Source of the DNA: Nannocystis sp.
GTDB taxonomy: Bacteria; Myxococcota_A; Polyangia; Nannocystales; Nannocystaceae
Assembly (NCBI GenBank): GCA_016712315.1
Contig: JADJRG010000013.1
Coordinates: 2,268,001-2,332,000 of the forward strand
DNA length: 64,000 nt
Direction of reading: 5' to 3'
Positions 38,429 through 46,674 of the stretch are shown here, piece by piece. The notes under the pieces are model-generated. The model was not told the DNA's origin. It was given only the letters and a program-made list of their open reading frames with translations, and did no database searches. The position numbers and the translations under genes were made by a program. Every line of letters starts with the position of its first letter. The stretch's first letter is position 1.

Positions 38429-39168
38429 CGGGGCCAGCGCTGAGCGTGGTGATCCCCGTGCACAACGAGGCCGGGCTGCTGGAGCGCAGCGTCGCGGAGC
38501 TGTGCGCGGGGCTCGACGCGATGGCGATCGAGTACGAGGTGATCCTCGCGGAGAACGGCAGCGTCGACGCGACACCTGCGCTGGCGGCGGCGATCTCGCG
38601 CGCGCGGCCGCAGGTGCGCTGCTTCTCGATCGCGGCGCCGAACTACGGGCGCGCGCTGCGGCTGGGGATCGAGCAGGCGCGCGGGCTCTGGCTGATCTGC
38701 GAGGAGATCGACCTGTGCGACCTGGACTTTCATCGGCGGGCGCTCGCGCTGCTGCGCGCGGGTGAGGCGGAGCTGGTGATCGGCTCGAAGGCGATGCGAG
38801 GCGCGCTCGATCGGCGACCGCTGCACCGCCGCTTGGCGACCCGCGCCTACAACCTGGCGCTGCGGCTGACGCTGGGGTTTCGCGGCACAGACACGCACGG
38901 GCTGAAGGCGATGCGGCGGGCGGCGCTGGCGCCGGTGGTCGCGCGCTGCATCGTCGACGCGGACGTGTTCGCGTCGGAGCTGGTGATCCGGGCGCAGCGA
39001 GATGGGGTGCGGATCCGCGAGATCCCGGTCGCGTTGGCGGAGAAGCGGGCGCCGAGCGTGCACCTGCTGCGGCGCGTGCCCAAGGTGCTACGCCTGCTGC
39101 TGCGCCTCTGGCTCTCGATCCACTTGGGCCGCGCTCCGGCGAGCGCGCGGCGTGAAGGGCGACGATGA
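38425..39168 (+). CDS. Family 2 glycosyltransferase
   Basis: The GTG at 38425 overlaps the flavoprotein stop (GTGA). The protein of 247 residues has the GT2 fold start (LSVVIPVHNEAGLLERSV), the nucleotide-sugar Asp region (GSVDATPAL and the EEIDLCDLDF segment replacing the usual DxD), and no membrane helix, so a soluble or peripheral enzyme. It resembles dolichol-phosphate-mannose-synthase-type transferases by length and by ETYGRALRLGIEQARG-like motif (NYGRALRLGIEQARG). ATGA overlap connects it with the deacetylase. Donor and acceptor are unknown. The frame from 38302 is an upstream extension over the flavoprotein and not used. Confidence 0.88.
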   Translation: MTGPALSVVIPVHNEAGLLERSVAELCAGLDAMAIEYEVILAENGSVDATPALAAAISRARPQVRCFSIAAPNYGRALRLGIEQARGLWLICEEIDLCDLDFHRRALALLRAGEAELVIGSKAMRGALDRRPLHRRLATRAYNLALRLTLGFRGTDTHGLKAMRRAALAPVVARCIVDADVFASELVIRAQRDGVRIREIPVALAEKRAPSVHLLRRVPKVLRLLLRLWLSIHLGRAPASARREGRR

Positions 39169-40118
39169 CGACGACGAACGCGACGAAGACGACGAAGACG
39201 ACGAAGACGACGAAGAGGGAGATGAAGGCCGGCGAGAGCAAGGCGACGCTGCTGTCGGTCGATCTCGACGACGTCGGCTGCTATCACGCGCTGCACGGGC
39301 TCGCGGCGCCGACGCCGGCGCAGCAGCGGATCGTGCTCGAGCGCTGCCTCCCGCGCCTCCTCGAGGTGCTGGAGGGGGCGAATTCGACGGCGACATTCTT
39401 TGTGGTGGGCCGCGATCTGGAGCGCGACCTCGCGGCGGGCGGTCGCGGCGCGGGGCTGCTCCGCCAGGCGCTGGCGGCCGGCAACGAGCTGGCGAACCAC
39501 AGCTTCGAGCATCGCTATGATCTGTCCGAACAGGCAGGCCCCGAGATCTTCGCGGATCTGCGGCGCTGCGACCGGCTGCTGCGCGGCCTCGGGGCGGCGC
39601 CGCTGGGCTTCCGCGCGCCGGGCTATACGCATAACCGCCGGCTGCTCGAGCAGGTGGCGGCGCTGGGGTACCGCTATGACTCGTCGAGGCTGCCGTCGCC
39701 GCCGTACTTCTTGGCGAAGCTGGGGGCGCTGGCGTGGCTGCGGGCGCGGGGGCGGCGCTCGCAGGCGTCGGCGCGGGGGTTGGGGTCGTTCGTCGGCGCC
39801 GACCGGCCGAGCTTTCGCGCGGACGTAGGGCTGTGGGAGGTGCCGATCTCGGTGCTCCCGTTCAGCCGGCTGCCGATGGTCGGCACGCTGGTGCTGAGCA
39901 GCGACGCGGCGACGCGCTCGGCGGCGCGGCTGGGCTTCCTCCACTTGGAGCTGCACGCGATCGACCTCGCGGACCCGGAGAACGACGGCTTCGACGCGGC
40001 GCTGATCCGCCGCCAACCTGAGCTGCGAGGCGGCCTCGAGCGCCGGCGGGCGCGCCTGCGCTGGCTGCTCAAGGAGAGGGGGGGGTCGGCGACGATCGCC
40101 GGCGCGTTCGGGTCGTAG
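39165..40118 (+). CDS. Polysaccharide deacetylase (NodB-homology, CE4 family)
   Basis: Removes N- or O-acetyl groups from a glycan. The 317-residue protein starts with a low-complexity Thr/Lys tail (see the repeat entry), then the catalytic domain: metal-binding Asp-Asp in SVDLDDVGCYHALHG, His/His in ANHSFEHRYDLS, and RAPGYTHNRRLLEQVAALG with the substrate-binding Arg. The segment GYRYDSSRLPSPPYF fits CE4. There is no signal peptide or membrane helix, so cytoplasmic lipid-linked intermediates could be the substrate. It overlaps the GT2 gene (ATGA), and its last 50 bases overlap the 3' end of the convergent RNase HI gene. Confidence 0.9.
   Translation: MTTTNATKTTKTTKTTKREMKAGESKATLLSVDLDDVGCYHALHGLAAPTPAQQRIVLERCLPRLLEVLEGANSTATFFVVGRDLERDLAAGGRGAGLLRQALAAGNELANHSFEHRYDLSEQAGPEIFADLRRCDRLLRGLGAAPLGFRAPGYTHNRRLLEQVAALGYRYDSSRLPSPPYFLAKLGALAWLRARGRRSQASARGLGSFVGADRPSFRADVGLWEVPISVLPFSRLPMVGTLVLSSDAATRSAARLGFLHLELHAIDLADPENDGFDAALIRRQPELRGGLERRRARLRWLLKERGGSATIAGAFGS
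39166..39222 (+). repeat. ACG/AAG microsatellite at the deacetylase N-terminus
   Basis: About four tandem nine-base units ACGACGAAG, with imperfect flanks, encode Thr-Thr-Lys repeats just after the start codon. The period is a multiple of three, so copy-number change would lengthen the tail but keep the frame. Confidence 0.88.
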
Positions 40119-40797
40119 AGGACTCCCGGCGCACCGCCATGGTCGCGAGGTAGTCGGCCTCTTCGTTGCCATCTTGGCCGGCGTGGCCGCGCACCTTGAG
40201 GAGCTCGAGGTGAGGGAAGAGCGCCATCTTCTCCTTGATCTTGCCGAGGAGGTTGAGGTTGGCCTTGGCCTTCCAGCCGCCGATCAAGACGCCGAGGCTC
40301 CAGCCTGAGTCGGTGTAGAGGACGATGTGCGCGCGCTGCTCGTCCTCGGTGAGCTGCTCGAGCGCGCGCAGGATCGCGGTCAGCTCGGCGATGTTGTTGG
40401 TGCCCTCGCCGATGAATTCGCTGAGCTCGACGATCTCGGCGGCGCGGGCGATGTGTACGCCGATCCCGGCCGGCCCAGGGTTGCCCGAGCAGGCGCCGTC
40501 GGTGTGGATGATGATCGTCGCCTGGTCGACCTCGCGGGTCGGCGCCTCGCGGATAACCCCGGGGTCCTTGGCGACGCTCCCGCTCTCCGCGGCGGCGCTG
40601 CCCGTGAACTCGGCGTCGCTGACGACGGCCTCTCCTTCGAGCTCGACGAGCTGCTCGGGTGAGCCGCGATACGACTTGTTGGCGCCGAGCCGGTAGCGCA
40701 TCTCGACGCGCCCGCGGTGCACGATCGGCTTGCCTGTCTCTGGGAGCACCCGGACAAACACCGCCTGATCCTTATAACTGTACTTTTTCCACGGCAT
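40069..40797 (-). CDS. rnhA: Ribonuclease HI with family-specific N-terminal domain
   Basis: Degrades RNA in RNA-DNA hybrids. Catalytic acids are in IIIHTDGACSGNPGPAG (Asp), TNNIAELTAIL (Glu), VLYTDSGWS (Asp) and GNEEADYLAT (Asp), so the four-residue DEDD site is complete. I start at the ATG 40797, which has AGGA eight bases upstream and begins MPWKKYSYKDQAVF; the longer frame to 40881 lacks conservation signs. The first 110 or so residues form a separate beta-rich segment, which I know from myxobacterial RNase H proteins but cannot assign to a named domain. Fifty bases overlap the convergent deacetylase gene, so the C-terminal Arg/Ser-rich tail is antisense to its last codons. Confidence 0.92.
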   Translation of the reverse strand: MPWKKYSYKDQAVFVRVLPETGKPIVHRGRVEMRYRLGANKSYRGSPEQLVELEGEAVVSDAEFTGSAAAESGSVAKDPGVIREAPTREVDQATIIIHTDGACSGNPGPAGIGVHIARAAEIVELSEFIGEGTNNIAELTAILRALEQLTEDEQRAHIVLYTDSGWSLGVLIGGWKAKANLNLLGKIKEKMALFPHLELLKVRGHAGQDGNEEADYLATMAVRRESSTTRTRRRSSPTPPSP

Positions 40798-40942
40798 CGA
40801 TGTTCCTGGGTCAAACCGGCTCAGTAGGCCGCTCTTGGCCACCTTGGGGCGGAAGGGCGCGCTCGATCGCGCGTCGTCCACCGGCCCCGCCGTCGAGCGT
40901 CATTCTGACGGCGCCAAGGTCGGGAGGGATCGCAGTTTGTAG

Positions 40943-40972
40943 TTGCCACCGCAAGACCCCCAGACGTATAAA
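40943..40972 (+). promoter_or_regulatory. Candidate sigma-70 promoter for the lipoprotein gene
   Basis: TTGCCA (40943-40948) and TATAAA (40967-40972) are spaced by 18 bases. The start codon at 40981 would then be only eight bases after the -10 box, so transcription would begin at or next to the ATG and the mRNA would be nearly leaderless. No ribosome-binding site is visible. Confidence 0.5.
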
Positions 40973-40980
40973 CCGCCGCT

Positions 40981-42060
40981 ATGACGAAGACCCTCAACAC
41001 CGCTCTGGCGGCAGCAGCTCTTTTCAGCGTCACCGCTTGTCAGGGTGGCGGGGCCCCCAGCGGAATCAAGCTCATCCCTGAGCAGGCGAGCGTCCTGATC
41101 AGCGTCGATGTCGGCGGCCTCTTCAAGACCAAGGCGTACCAGGACAACAAGGCGCTCGTCGAGAGCGGCGAGGCGAAGGAGATGCTCGAGGCGGCGAAGG
41201 CGTGCAACCTCGACCCCACGACCCTCGGCACGATCCTCATCGGCACCGACGCCAAGGACCCGACCCCGAACGTCACCGCCGTGATCACCGGCGCCAACAT
41301 CGGCGACGAGAAGGTGCTCACCTGCATCAGCGACAAGGCGAAGGAGAAGTCCGGCGAGGCCCCCTTCACGATCGCCGATGAGGGCGGCAAGAAGATCCTC
41401 AAGATGAAGGGCGATGAGGGCGTCGGCTACATCATCGACGCCAAGACCGTCGTCATTGCGACCAAGGACTGGGCCGCCGCGACCAAGGAGCTGATCGAGG
41501 GTAAGGGCAAGTCGGCCGCTGATGGCGCCAACAAGGACCTCTTCGGCCGCGCCGACCAGAAGAAGCACATCTGGTTCGCCGGCATCCTGCCCGAGTCGGC
41601 CCTCGCCGGCCTCAAGGGCTCGCCCGCCGAGGGCCTCAAGGACTTCAGCGGCAGCCTCGACCTCACCAGCGGCCTCGCGGTGAACGTCACCGTCGGCGTC
41701 GCCGACGAGGCGAAGGCGAAGGAGATGAAGGGCCAGATCGACATGCAGTGGCCGATGGCGAAGGGCATGGCCGGCATGTTCGGCGTGCCGCAGCCGGTGG
41801 TCGACAGCGTGAAGTTCGACCAGAGCGGCAGCTCGCTCAGCGTCTCCGCCTCGATCAGCGACGCCGACATGAAGGCGATCCAGGACAACGCCGGCAAGAT
41901 GATGGGCGGCGGCATGGGCGGCGGCGGTATGGACGGCGGCGCCGGCATGGACGGGATGGATCATGGCGGCGGTGAGATCGCTGCCCCGCCGAGCGGCGAG
42001 ATCGCCCCGCCGAGCGGCGAGATCGCCCCGCCGAGCGGCGAGCAGCCCGCGGGCGAGTAA
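40981..42060 (+). CDS. Abundant-looking lipoprotein with Gly/Met-rich and Pro-Ser-Gly-Glu tail
   Basis: The 359-residue protein has a lipoprotein signal (TKTLNTALAAAALFSVTACQ). The body has strands and helices with many Lys, Asp and Ala (ISVDVGGLFKTKAYQDNKAL, DEGVGYIIDAKTVVIATKDW). The C-terminus is a Met/Gly-rich run (MMGGGMGGGGMDGGAGMDGM then DHGGG) that could bind metal, followed by three copies of APPSGEI. Codons end more often in C than in the neighbours, a sign of high expression. No family recognised. Candidate near-leaderless promoter, own strong terminator, single gene. A bacterial surface or structural lipoprotein is the best guess, and it is only a guess. Confidence 0.72.
   Translation: MTKTLNTALAAAALFSVTACQGGGAPSGIKLIPEQASVLISVDVGGLFKTKAYQDNKALVESGEAKEMLEAAKACNLDPTTLGTILIGTDAKDPTPNVTAVITGANIGDEKVLTCISDKAKEKSGEAPFTIADEGGKKILKMKGDEGVGYIIDAKTVVIATKDWAAATKELIEGKGKSAADGANKDLFGRADQKKHIWFAGILPESALAGLKGSPAEGLKDFSGSLDLTSGLAVNVTVGVADEAKAKEMKGQIDMQWPMAKGMAGMFGVPQPVVDSVKFDQSGSSLSVSASISDADMKAIQDNAGKMMGGGMGGGGMDGGAGMDGMDHGGGEIAAPPSGEIAPPSGEIAPPSGEQPAGE
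41974..42042 (+). repeat. 21-bp repeat encoding IAPPSGE
   Basis: Three near-identical copies of GAGATCGCCCCGCCGAGCGGC, the first one codon longer (GCTGCC), at the C-terminus of the lipoprotein gene. In frame and unit length a multiple of three. Confidence 0.92.
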
Positions 42061-42102
42061 CGACCCTGCGGCTTGCATCCGCGGCTTGGATGCCGTAGGA
42101 AG

Positions 42103-42140
42103 GCGATCCCTGGCGCTGTGCCAGGGGTCGCTTTCTTCTT
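42103..42140 (+). terminator. Strong rho-independent terminator after the lipoprotein gene
   Basis: Twelve-base-pair stem (GCGATCCCTGGC, 42103-42114, with GCCAGGGGTCGC, 42120-42131; one G-T pair) and a five-base loop, then TTTCTTCTT. It lies 42 bases after the stop at 42060. Confidence 0.93.
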
Positions 42141-42224
42141 GGTTGAAGAGAACGTTCCCGGTCGATCACAAGAACAAAATTCACCTCGTAGCTGCTGACG
42201 GCGGCGATCATCGAGGAGGTCCCA

Positions 42225-42584
42225 ATGGCTCTGTCCCCGCTCCAACAGGTTAAGAAGCTCTACGGTTCCAAAGAGAACCTGATCCAAGCCCTCACGTCGC
42301 TCCACTCCCCCGCCGAGGGCGAGTCGACCGAGGACTTCAGCGCCCGCCTCAAGCACGTCGCCAACGCGAAGCTGCTCCGCTTGGTGCGGATCGGCGAGGC
42401 GGTGAAGGAGATCGGCGGCCGCGACGCGTTGGTCGCGAAGGTCGCGGAGCTGCGCGGCCACGCGAAGGACAAGGACTACCTGGGTAAGCTGGGCTCCTTC
42501 GCCTCGCCGAAGCTGCTCGACATGTACCGCGCGCTCAGCCGCCGCGCGAAGCAGGCCGCGAAGGCCGCGTCCAAGGCGAGCTGA
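42225..42584 (+). CDS. Small basic helical protein (119 aa), unknown, strong RBS
   Basis: A near-perfect ribosome site GAGGAGG sits eight bases before the ATG. The product is rich in Lys, Arg, Ala and Leu and predicted helical (LQQVKKLYGSKENLIQALTS, FSARLKHVANAKLLRLVRIG, EAVKEIGGRDALVAKVAELR), ending in a Lys/Ala-rich tail (SRRAKQAAKAASKAS). It has no signal peptide or membrane segment. The basic tail resembles histone-H1-like and nucleoid proteins, but the body does not, and I know no family for it. Terminators lie on both sides, so this is a monocistronic, probably highly expressed gene. Confidence 0.75.
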   Translation: MALSPLQQVKKLYGSKENLIQALTSLHSPAEGESTEDFSARLKHVANAKLLRLVRIGEAVKEIGGRDALVAKVAELRGHAKDKDYLGKLGSFASPKLLDMYRALSRRAKQAAKAASKAS

Positions 42585-42603
42585 GGCGCGACGAGGTTGT
42601 CGT

Positions 42604-42639
42604 GGCGGGCGCCCTCTCGGGGGCTCCCGCCTTTTTTTT
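42604..42639 (+). terminator. Rho-independent terminator after the small basic protein gene
   Basis: GGCGGGCGCCC and GGGGGCTCCCGCC form a stem with one internal mismatch and a four- to five-base loop, followed by eight T residues (42632-42639). The convergent gene on the other strand ends at 42661. Confidence 0.92.
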
Positions 42640-42660
42640 CGCCGTCGACGGCCGCGAGGC

Positions 42661-44787
42661 TTATCGGTCGACGATCACGGCGAGGGTGCCGAGGTTGCCG
42701 AAGGCGTCGCGGGCGCGGAGCACGAGGCGGTGGCGGCCCTTGCTGAGCCCCTCGGGCAAGGGCACGGTGAAGGGCTCGTCGCGGCCGTCGAAGACGCCGT
42801 CGCGCGGGCTGGCGGCGCGGAAGGGGCCGCCGTCGACGCTGAAGGCGACGTCGTGGATGTGGCCGGCGTCGTCTCGCGCGACGGCGCTGACCTCGGTGGC
42901 GCTGACCTTGAGCGACTCGATCCGCGGGCGGGTGCGGTCGACGACGAAGGGCGCGGAGACGAGCGCGTCGACGCCCGCGTCGCCGACGCCGTTGCTGGGC
43001 TCGTCGGAGGCGCGCACCTCGACCTCGTAGGTGCCGTCAGGCACGCTGGCGAGGTCCCACTTGAGCTCCTTCTTGTCGATCGGAGCGTCGCCGTTCAGCT
43101 TGATCCACTGGCGCTCGTCGGCGCCCTCGGGGCGGACTCGGACCTCGTAGACGAGCTCGTCGTCGTCCGCCGCGTCGGCCTTCCACTTGATCGTGGCGGT
43201 GCTGGGGGGCTCGTCGTCGTCGTCTCGCTCGACCTCAGGGCGGCTCAGCTCGACCGACTTGACGAGCGGCGGCAGGTTCTCAGGGGCGTAGAAGGCGACG
43301 ATCTCCCGCAGCTCGGCGTCGGCGCTCGGCACGGTGACCTCGAGCTGGAGGTAGCGGCGCAGCGGCTGGCGGAGGCGGCCGTGGAGGCCGTCGGGCTCGC
43401 GCGTGAGGGGGACGGCGGACCAGGCGGTCCAGCGCTTGTCGGGGGTGTCGCTAGGGCCGACGCGGGCTCGTACTTTGAGATCTCCGCGGCCGCGCAGGAG
43501 CAGCTCGCCGTAGGTGGCCGGCTGCTTGGCGTCGAAGATCTTGGTCTTGTAGGTGGCGGTGATCGCGGGCGCGGCGTCGAGGCGGTAGACCGCGGCGCCG
43601 TCGCCCGCAGCGGCCAAGAGGGCGCCGCCCTCGAGGCGGCAGAGGGCGGTGGCTTGGCGCTCCTCGAGGTCGAGCACGGTGGCGAGGTCGCGGCGGCCGC
43701 GGACGCGGTAGATCTTGCCGTCGAAGGAGGAGGAGACGAGCGCGGCGCCGCCTTCGAGGACCTCGATGTCCGTGAAGTAGAGCTTGTCCTTGCTGAGCCA
43801 GGCCTCCCAGGTCGCCTCGCCCGCGCGCGCGAGATCACGACCTGGCCCGAGGTGCACGTGGTAGAGCTTGGCGCTGGCCTTGACCGCGCGCGGCTTGATG
43901 TCGGAGATCCCCTCGCTCGGCTGGCCGATCAGGCTGCTGCGGTTGAGGTTCTTGGTGAGGGCGTCGAGGCTGGAGATGCCGCGGTCGGTGAACTCGTTGA
44001 CGGCGGCGAGCAGGCCGGCGGGGGCGAGCGCGAGCGCGCGGAGCTCGTCGCCGGCGAAGTCGTGGAGGAGCACGCCGTCGAGCTCGCTGGTGACTTGGAG
44101 GAGCTTGGCGCCGGGGGCGGTGCCGACGAGGATCGCGTCGCCGACGACCAAGAGGCTGAGCAGGTCCTTGTCGTCGCTGTCGAGGATCACCTTGGCGTCG
44201 CCGCCCTTGTCGTCGAGCGAGTAGAGCTCGCCCTTGGGGCCGGTGGCGACCAAGATCCGGCCCTTGTGCGGGGTGATCGCCCAGATCTGGCCGACGTCGA
44301 GCTTGGCGAACTCGCTGACCTTGCCCTTGGCGGTGACGCGGTGGATCACGCCGCCAGGCAGGGTGGCGGCGAGCAGGTCGCCGCCGGGGAGCTCGGTGAT
44401 CGCGGTGACGACGACGCCTGGGAGCTCGGCGAGCTGCTCGACCTTGGGGGCGGGCTGCTGCTTGATCTTGGCGTCCTTGGCGTCTTTTACCGGCTTGCCG
44501 GGCTTGCCGGGGGTGACGACCTGGATGGTCGCGGGGTCGGCGGTGCCGATGTAGGCGCGGCCAGCGGCGGCGTGGCAGACGAAGGCGCTGGCCGCGGTGA
44601 TCTCGGCGCGCGCCGGCAGGTAGGCGACGGTGACCCTCCCGGAGCCCTCGATCGCGGCGCCGACCGCCTCTCCGGCGTCGAAGTCGTCGAAGTCGCTGAC
44701 GGTGTGGGTGCGAGTGCCGCCAGCGGTGGCCGCGTGCGGCAGCGCCAAGGCGGCGAGGAGCGGGGCGAGGCGGGCGAGGCGCTTCAT
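42661..44787 (-). CDS. Secreted protein: beta-propeller-like domain with Ig/Fn3-like C-terminus
   Basis: A signal peptide (MKRLARLAPLLAALALPHAATA) is followed by about 700 residues. The first part has a Lys/Asp/Ala linker (KPVKDAKDAKIKQQPAPK). The middle has repeated strand units typical of NHL or WD40 propellers (ITELPGGDLLAATLPGGVIH, ITPHKGRILVATGPKGELYS, IEVLEGGAALVSSSFDGKIY). The end has two sandwich-like domains (WKADAADDDELVYEVRVRPE, VASVPDGTYEVEVRASDEPS and TRPRIESLKVSATEV). It is 15 bases downstream of the S55 protease gene and probably in the same operon as it and the thioredoxin-like lipoprotein. Function is likely binding at the cell surface; ligand unknown. Confidence 0.75.
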   Translation of the reverse strand: MKRLARLAPLLAALALPHAATAGGTRTHTVSDFDDFDAGEAVGAAIEGSGRVTVAYLPARAEITAASAFVCHAAAGRAYIGTADPATIQVVTPGKPGKPVKDAKDAKIKQQPAPKVEQLAELPGVVVTAITELPGGDLLAATLPGGVIHRVTAKGKVSEFAKLDVGQIWAITPHKGRILVATGPKGELYSLDDKGGDAKVILDSDDKDLLSLLVVGDAILVGTAPGAKLLQVTSELDGVLLHDFAGDELRALALAPAGLLAAVNEFTDRGISSLDALTKNLNRSSLIGQPSEGISDIKPRAVKASAKLYHVHLGPGRDLARAGEATWEAWLSKDKLYFTDIEVLEGGAALVSSSFDGKIYRVRGRRDLATVLDLEERQATALCRLEGGALLAAAGDGAAVYRLDAAPAITATYKTKIFDAKQPATYGELLLRGRGDLKVRARVGPSDTPDKRWTAWSAVPLTREPDGLHGRLRQPLRRYLQLEVTVPSADAELREIVAFYAPENLPPLVKSVELSRPEVERDDDDEPPSTATIKWKADAADDDELVYEVRVRPEGADERQWIKLNGDAPIDKKELKWDLASVPDGTYEVEVRASDEPSNGVGDAGVDALVSAPFVVDRTRPRIESLKVSATEVSAVARDDAGHIHDVAFSVDGGPFRAASPRDGVFDGRDEPFTVPLPEGLSKGRHRLVLRARDAFGNLGTLAVIVDR

Positions 44788-44802
44788 GGTCGAAGAGTCA
44801 GG

Positions 44803-46674
44803 TCAGGGGGTGGCGCGGGCGGGCAGGACCGAGATCCTGAGGTTGTGATCGCCGGCGATCAGCGCGGCGGTCGGGAGGACGCGGCGGGCGGCCTGCTTGT
44901 AGCGCACCGGCCCGCGGGTCGAGCCGTCGATGCTCAGCGACTCGAGCACCGAGCCGGGGAGGCTGTCCAAGAGGCCATGTTGGGTGGAGAGCCCCTCGCC
45001 CTCGCGGTAGACGCTGACGACCAGCGAGCGGGCGGGGTAGGTGGCCTCGAGGGTGTCGATGATGTCGTCCAGGGAGCGCGGGAGCGGCCGGTAGGGGCGG
45101 GCTTGCTCGCCGCCGGTGACCTGGAGCTGGACCTCTTGGTCGCCGGCGTCGTCGGGGATCCGCACGTCGATGAGCTCGCGGCGGCGCTCGCCGCGGCGGC
45201 CGCGTAACCACACCTCGAGGCGGAGCAGATCGCCGGCGTGGACCTCGCTCTGGGCGACCCGGACCTCCTCGATCTCCTCGATCGCGTCGCCGTAGGCGAG
45301 CTTGATCGTCTGCTCGACGCCGCGCACGCGGGCGACCTCGAACTGGTTGTCGAGCAAGATCCGCAGGACCAAGAGGCCGCGCGCGCGGCCGACGGCGCGG
45401 AGCTCGACGCCGCGATCAAAAAAGTACTCGTCGCGGATGGTGACGCTGCGCGGGCCCTTGGAGGTCTCGAGGTTGATGATGTGGGTGATCTCGGCCATCA
45501 CCGCGGCGGCGTCGGGGGCGCCCTCTTCAGCGGCGTCGGTGAGCAGGCTGGCGACGAGGGCGGGGGTGAGGTCGACGCCTTGGGCGACCTCCGAGCGGTA
45601 GGTGCGGGCGCCGAGCTCCGGCTCCGGGGCGACGAGGTGGGTGGTGACGGGGATCATCTCCGCTTGGATGTCCGTGCGCAGGGCGATCGCGGCTTGGCGG
45701 TCTTGGATCAGGGCGCCGCGGACAGTGAGCGGGCTCGAGACTTTGACCGAACGATCGACGCTGGGGATGATCACGTGCACGCGCGCGTCGGCGATCGGGA
45801 CGCTGGTGGGGCCGCCGCCGAACATCGGGTGGCCGAAGGCGAGCAGGCGCTCGCCGCTGCGTCCTCCGACCCAGGTGACCGTGCCGTTCGGCGCGGCGGC
45901 GTTGTCTCCGCGGACCAAGACGACCGAGACAGAGTCGCCGCCTTGCCAGCGCTTGGGGGCGGCCTTGGCGGCGGCGTCAGGATCTGCGCCGGCGCGGCCG
46001 CTGCCGCCGCGTACGGGCACGAGGCCGAGCTCTTCGCCGAGCAGGCGGGTGGCGCCAGGGCCGAAGCCGCTGACTGACATGGGCGCGCCGAGCGGGGTGA
46101 GGCTGCCGACCGGATCGAGCTCTTCGGGGCGGCGGCGTGGGGGCAGCGGGGTGACGCCGAGGCCGAGGATCGCGTCGGCCCAGGCGGCGGCGCCAGGGCG
46201 CGCTTGGCCGCCGATCCGCGGCGTATGCGGCAAGACCTCGGGGCGGTACGGCAGGGCGTCGACCGCGAGCATGTTGGCGATCGGGGTGATCCCGCCGATC
46301 GGGTCCTTGTTGAAGCGGTAGCCGTAGGCGAGCGCGCCGACGAGCTTGCCGTCGATGTAGATCGGGCTGCCAGACATGCCGCCGACGATGCCGGAGTGGA
46401 TCATGCGCGGATCCGCGGAGCGGAAGAGGATCGCGTCTTGGCGGGGGAGATAGTCGCGGACGACGTCGATGACCTCGATCTCGAAGCGGTCGGTCTTGTC
46501 GCCCGAAAAGACGGTGACCGCGTAGCCCTTCATGCCAGGGCGCACCTGGTCGACCGGCATGGTGTCGACGGCGCGGGCGTCGGTGGCGAGCGCGCCGAGG
46601 AGCAGGGCGGCGAGCAGGCCGCGCGCGCGCCCCTCCTCCGAGGCGCCGCGGCGAGTTTCAGCGGGGTTGGCCAT
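44803..46674 (-). CDS. SpoIVB-type S55-family secreted peptidase-like protein
   Basis: S55 peptidases are serine proteases best known from SpoIVB of endospore formers. The 623-residue protein has a short signal peptide (RGLLAALLLGALATDARA) and the S55 motif set: GMKGYAVTVFSG (with the probable catalytic His absent from this stretch), VIDVVRDYLP, GIVGGMSGSPIYIDGKLVGA (catalytic Ser in GMSGSPI, residues 98-105), DPIGGITPIANML and LLAFGHPMFGGG. The remaining domain has strand-rich units and ends TAALIAGDHNLRISVLPARAT. It overlaps the thioredoxin-like gene by 17 bases and is followed by the propeller-like gene. Spores of the Firmicutes type are not expected here, so the role must differ. Confidence 0.87.
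   Translation of the reverse strand: MANPAETRRGASEEGRARGLLAALLLGALATDARAVDTMPVDQVRPGMKGYAVTVFSGDKTDRFEIEVIDVVRDYLPRQDAILFRSADPRMIHSGIVGGMSGSPIYIDGKLVGALAYGYRFNKDPIGGITPIANMLAVDALPYRPEVLPHTPRIGGQARPGAAAWADAILGLGVTPLPPRRRPEELDPVGSLTPLGAPMSVSGFGPGATRLLGEELGLVPVRGGSGRAGADPDAAAKAAPKRWQGGDSVSVVLVRGDNAAAPNGTVTWVGGRSGERLLAFGHPMFGGGPTSVPIADARVHVIIPSVDRSVKVSSPLTVRGALIQDRQAAIALRTDIQAEMIPVTTHLVAPEPELGARTYRSEVAQGVDLTPALVASLLTDAAEEGAPDAAAVMAEITHIINLETSKGPRSVTIRDEYFFDRGVELRAVGRARGLLVLRILLDNQFEVARVRGVEQTIKLAYGDAIEEIEEVRVAQSEVHAGDLLRLEVWLRGRRGERRRELIDVRIPDDAGDQEVQLQVTGGEQARPYRPLPRSLDDIIDTLEATYPARSLVVSVYREGEGLSTQHGLLDSLPGSVLESLSIDGSTRGPVRYKQAARRVLPTAALIAGDHNLRISVLPARATP

Noticed and set aside
42730..45207. 825-residue plus-strand open frame
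   Set aside because: Antisense to the propeller protein and part of the S55 gene; sequence is Gly/Val/Asp/Arg-rich with no domain, while the minus-strand genes have signal peptides and motifs.
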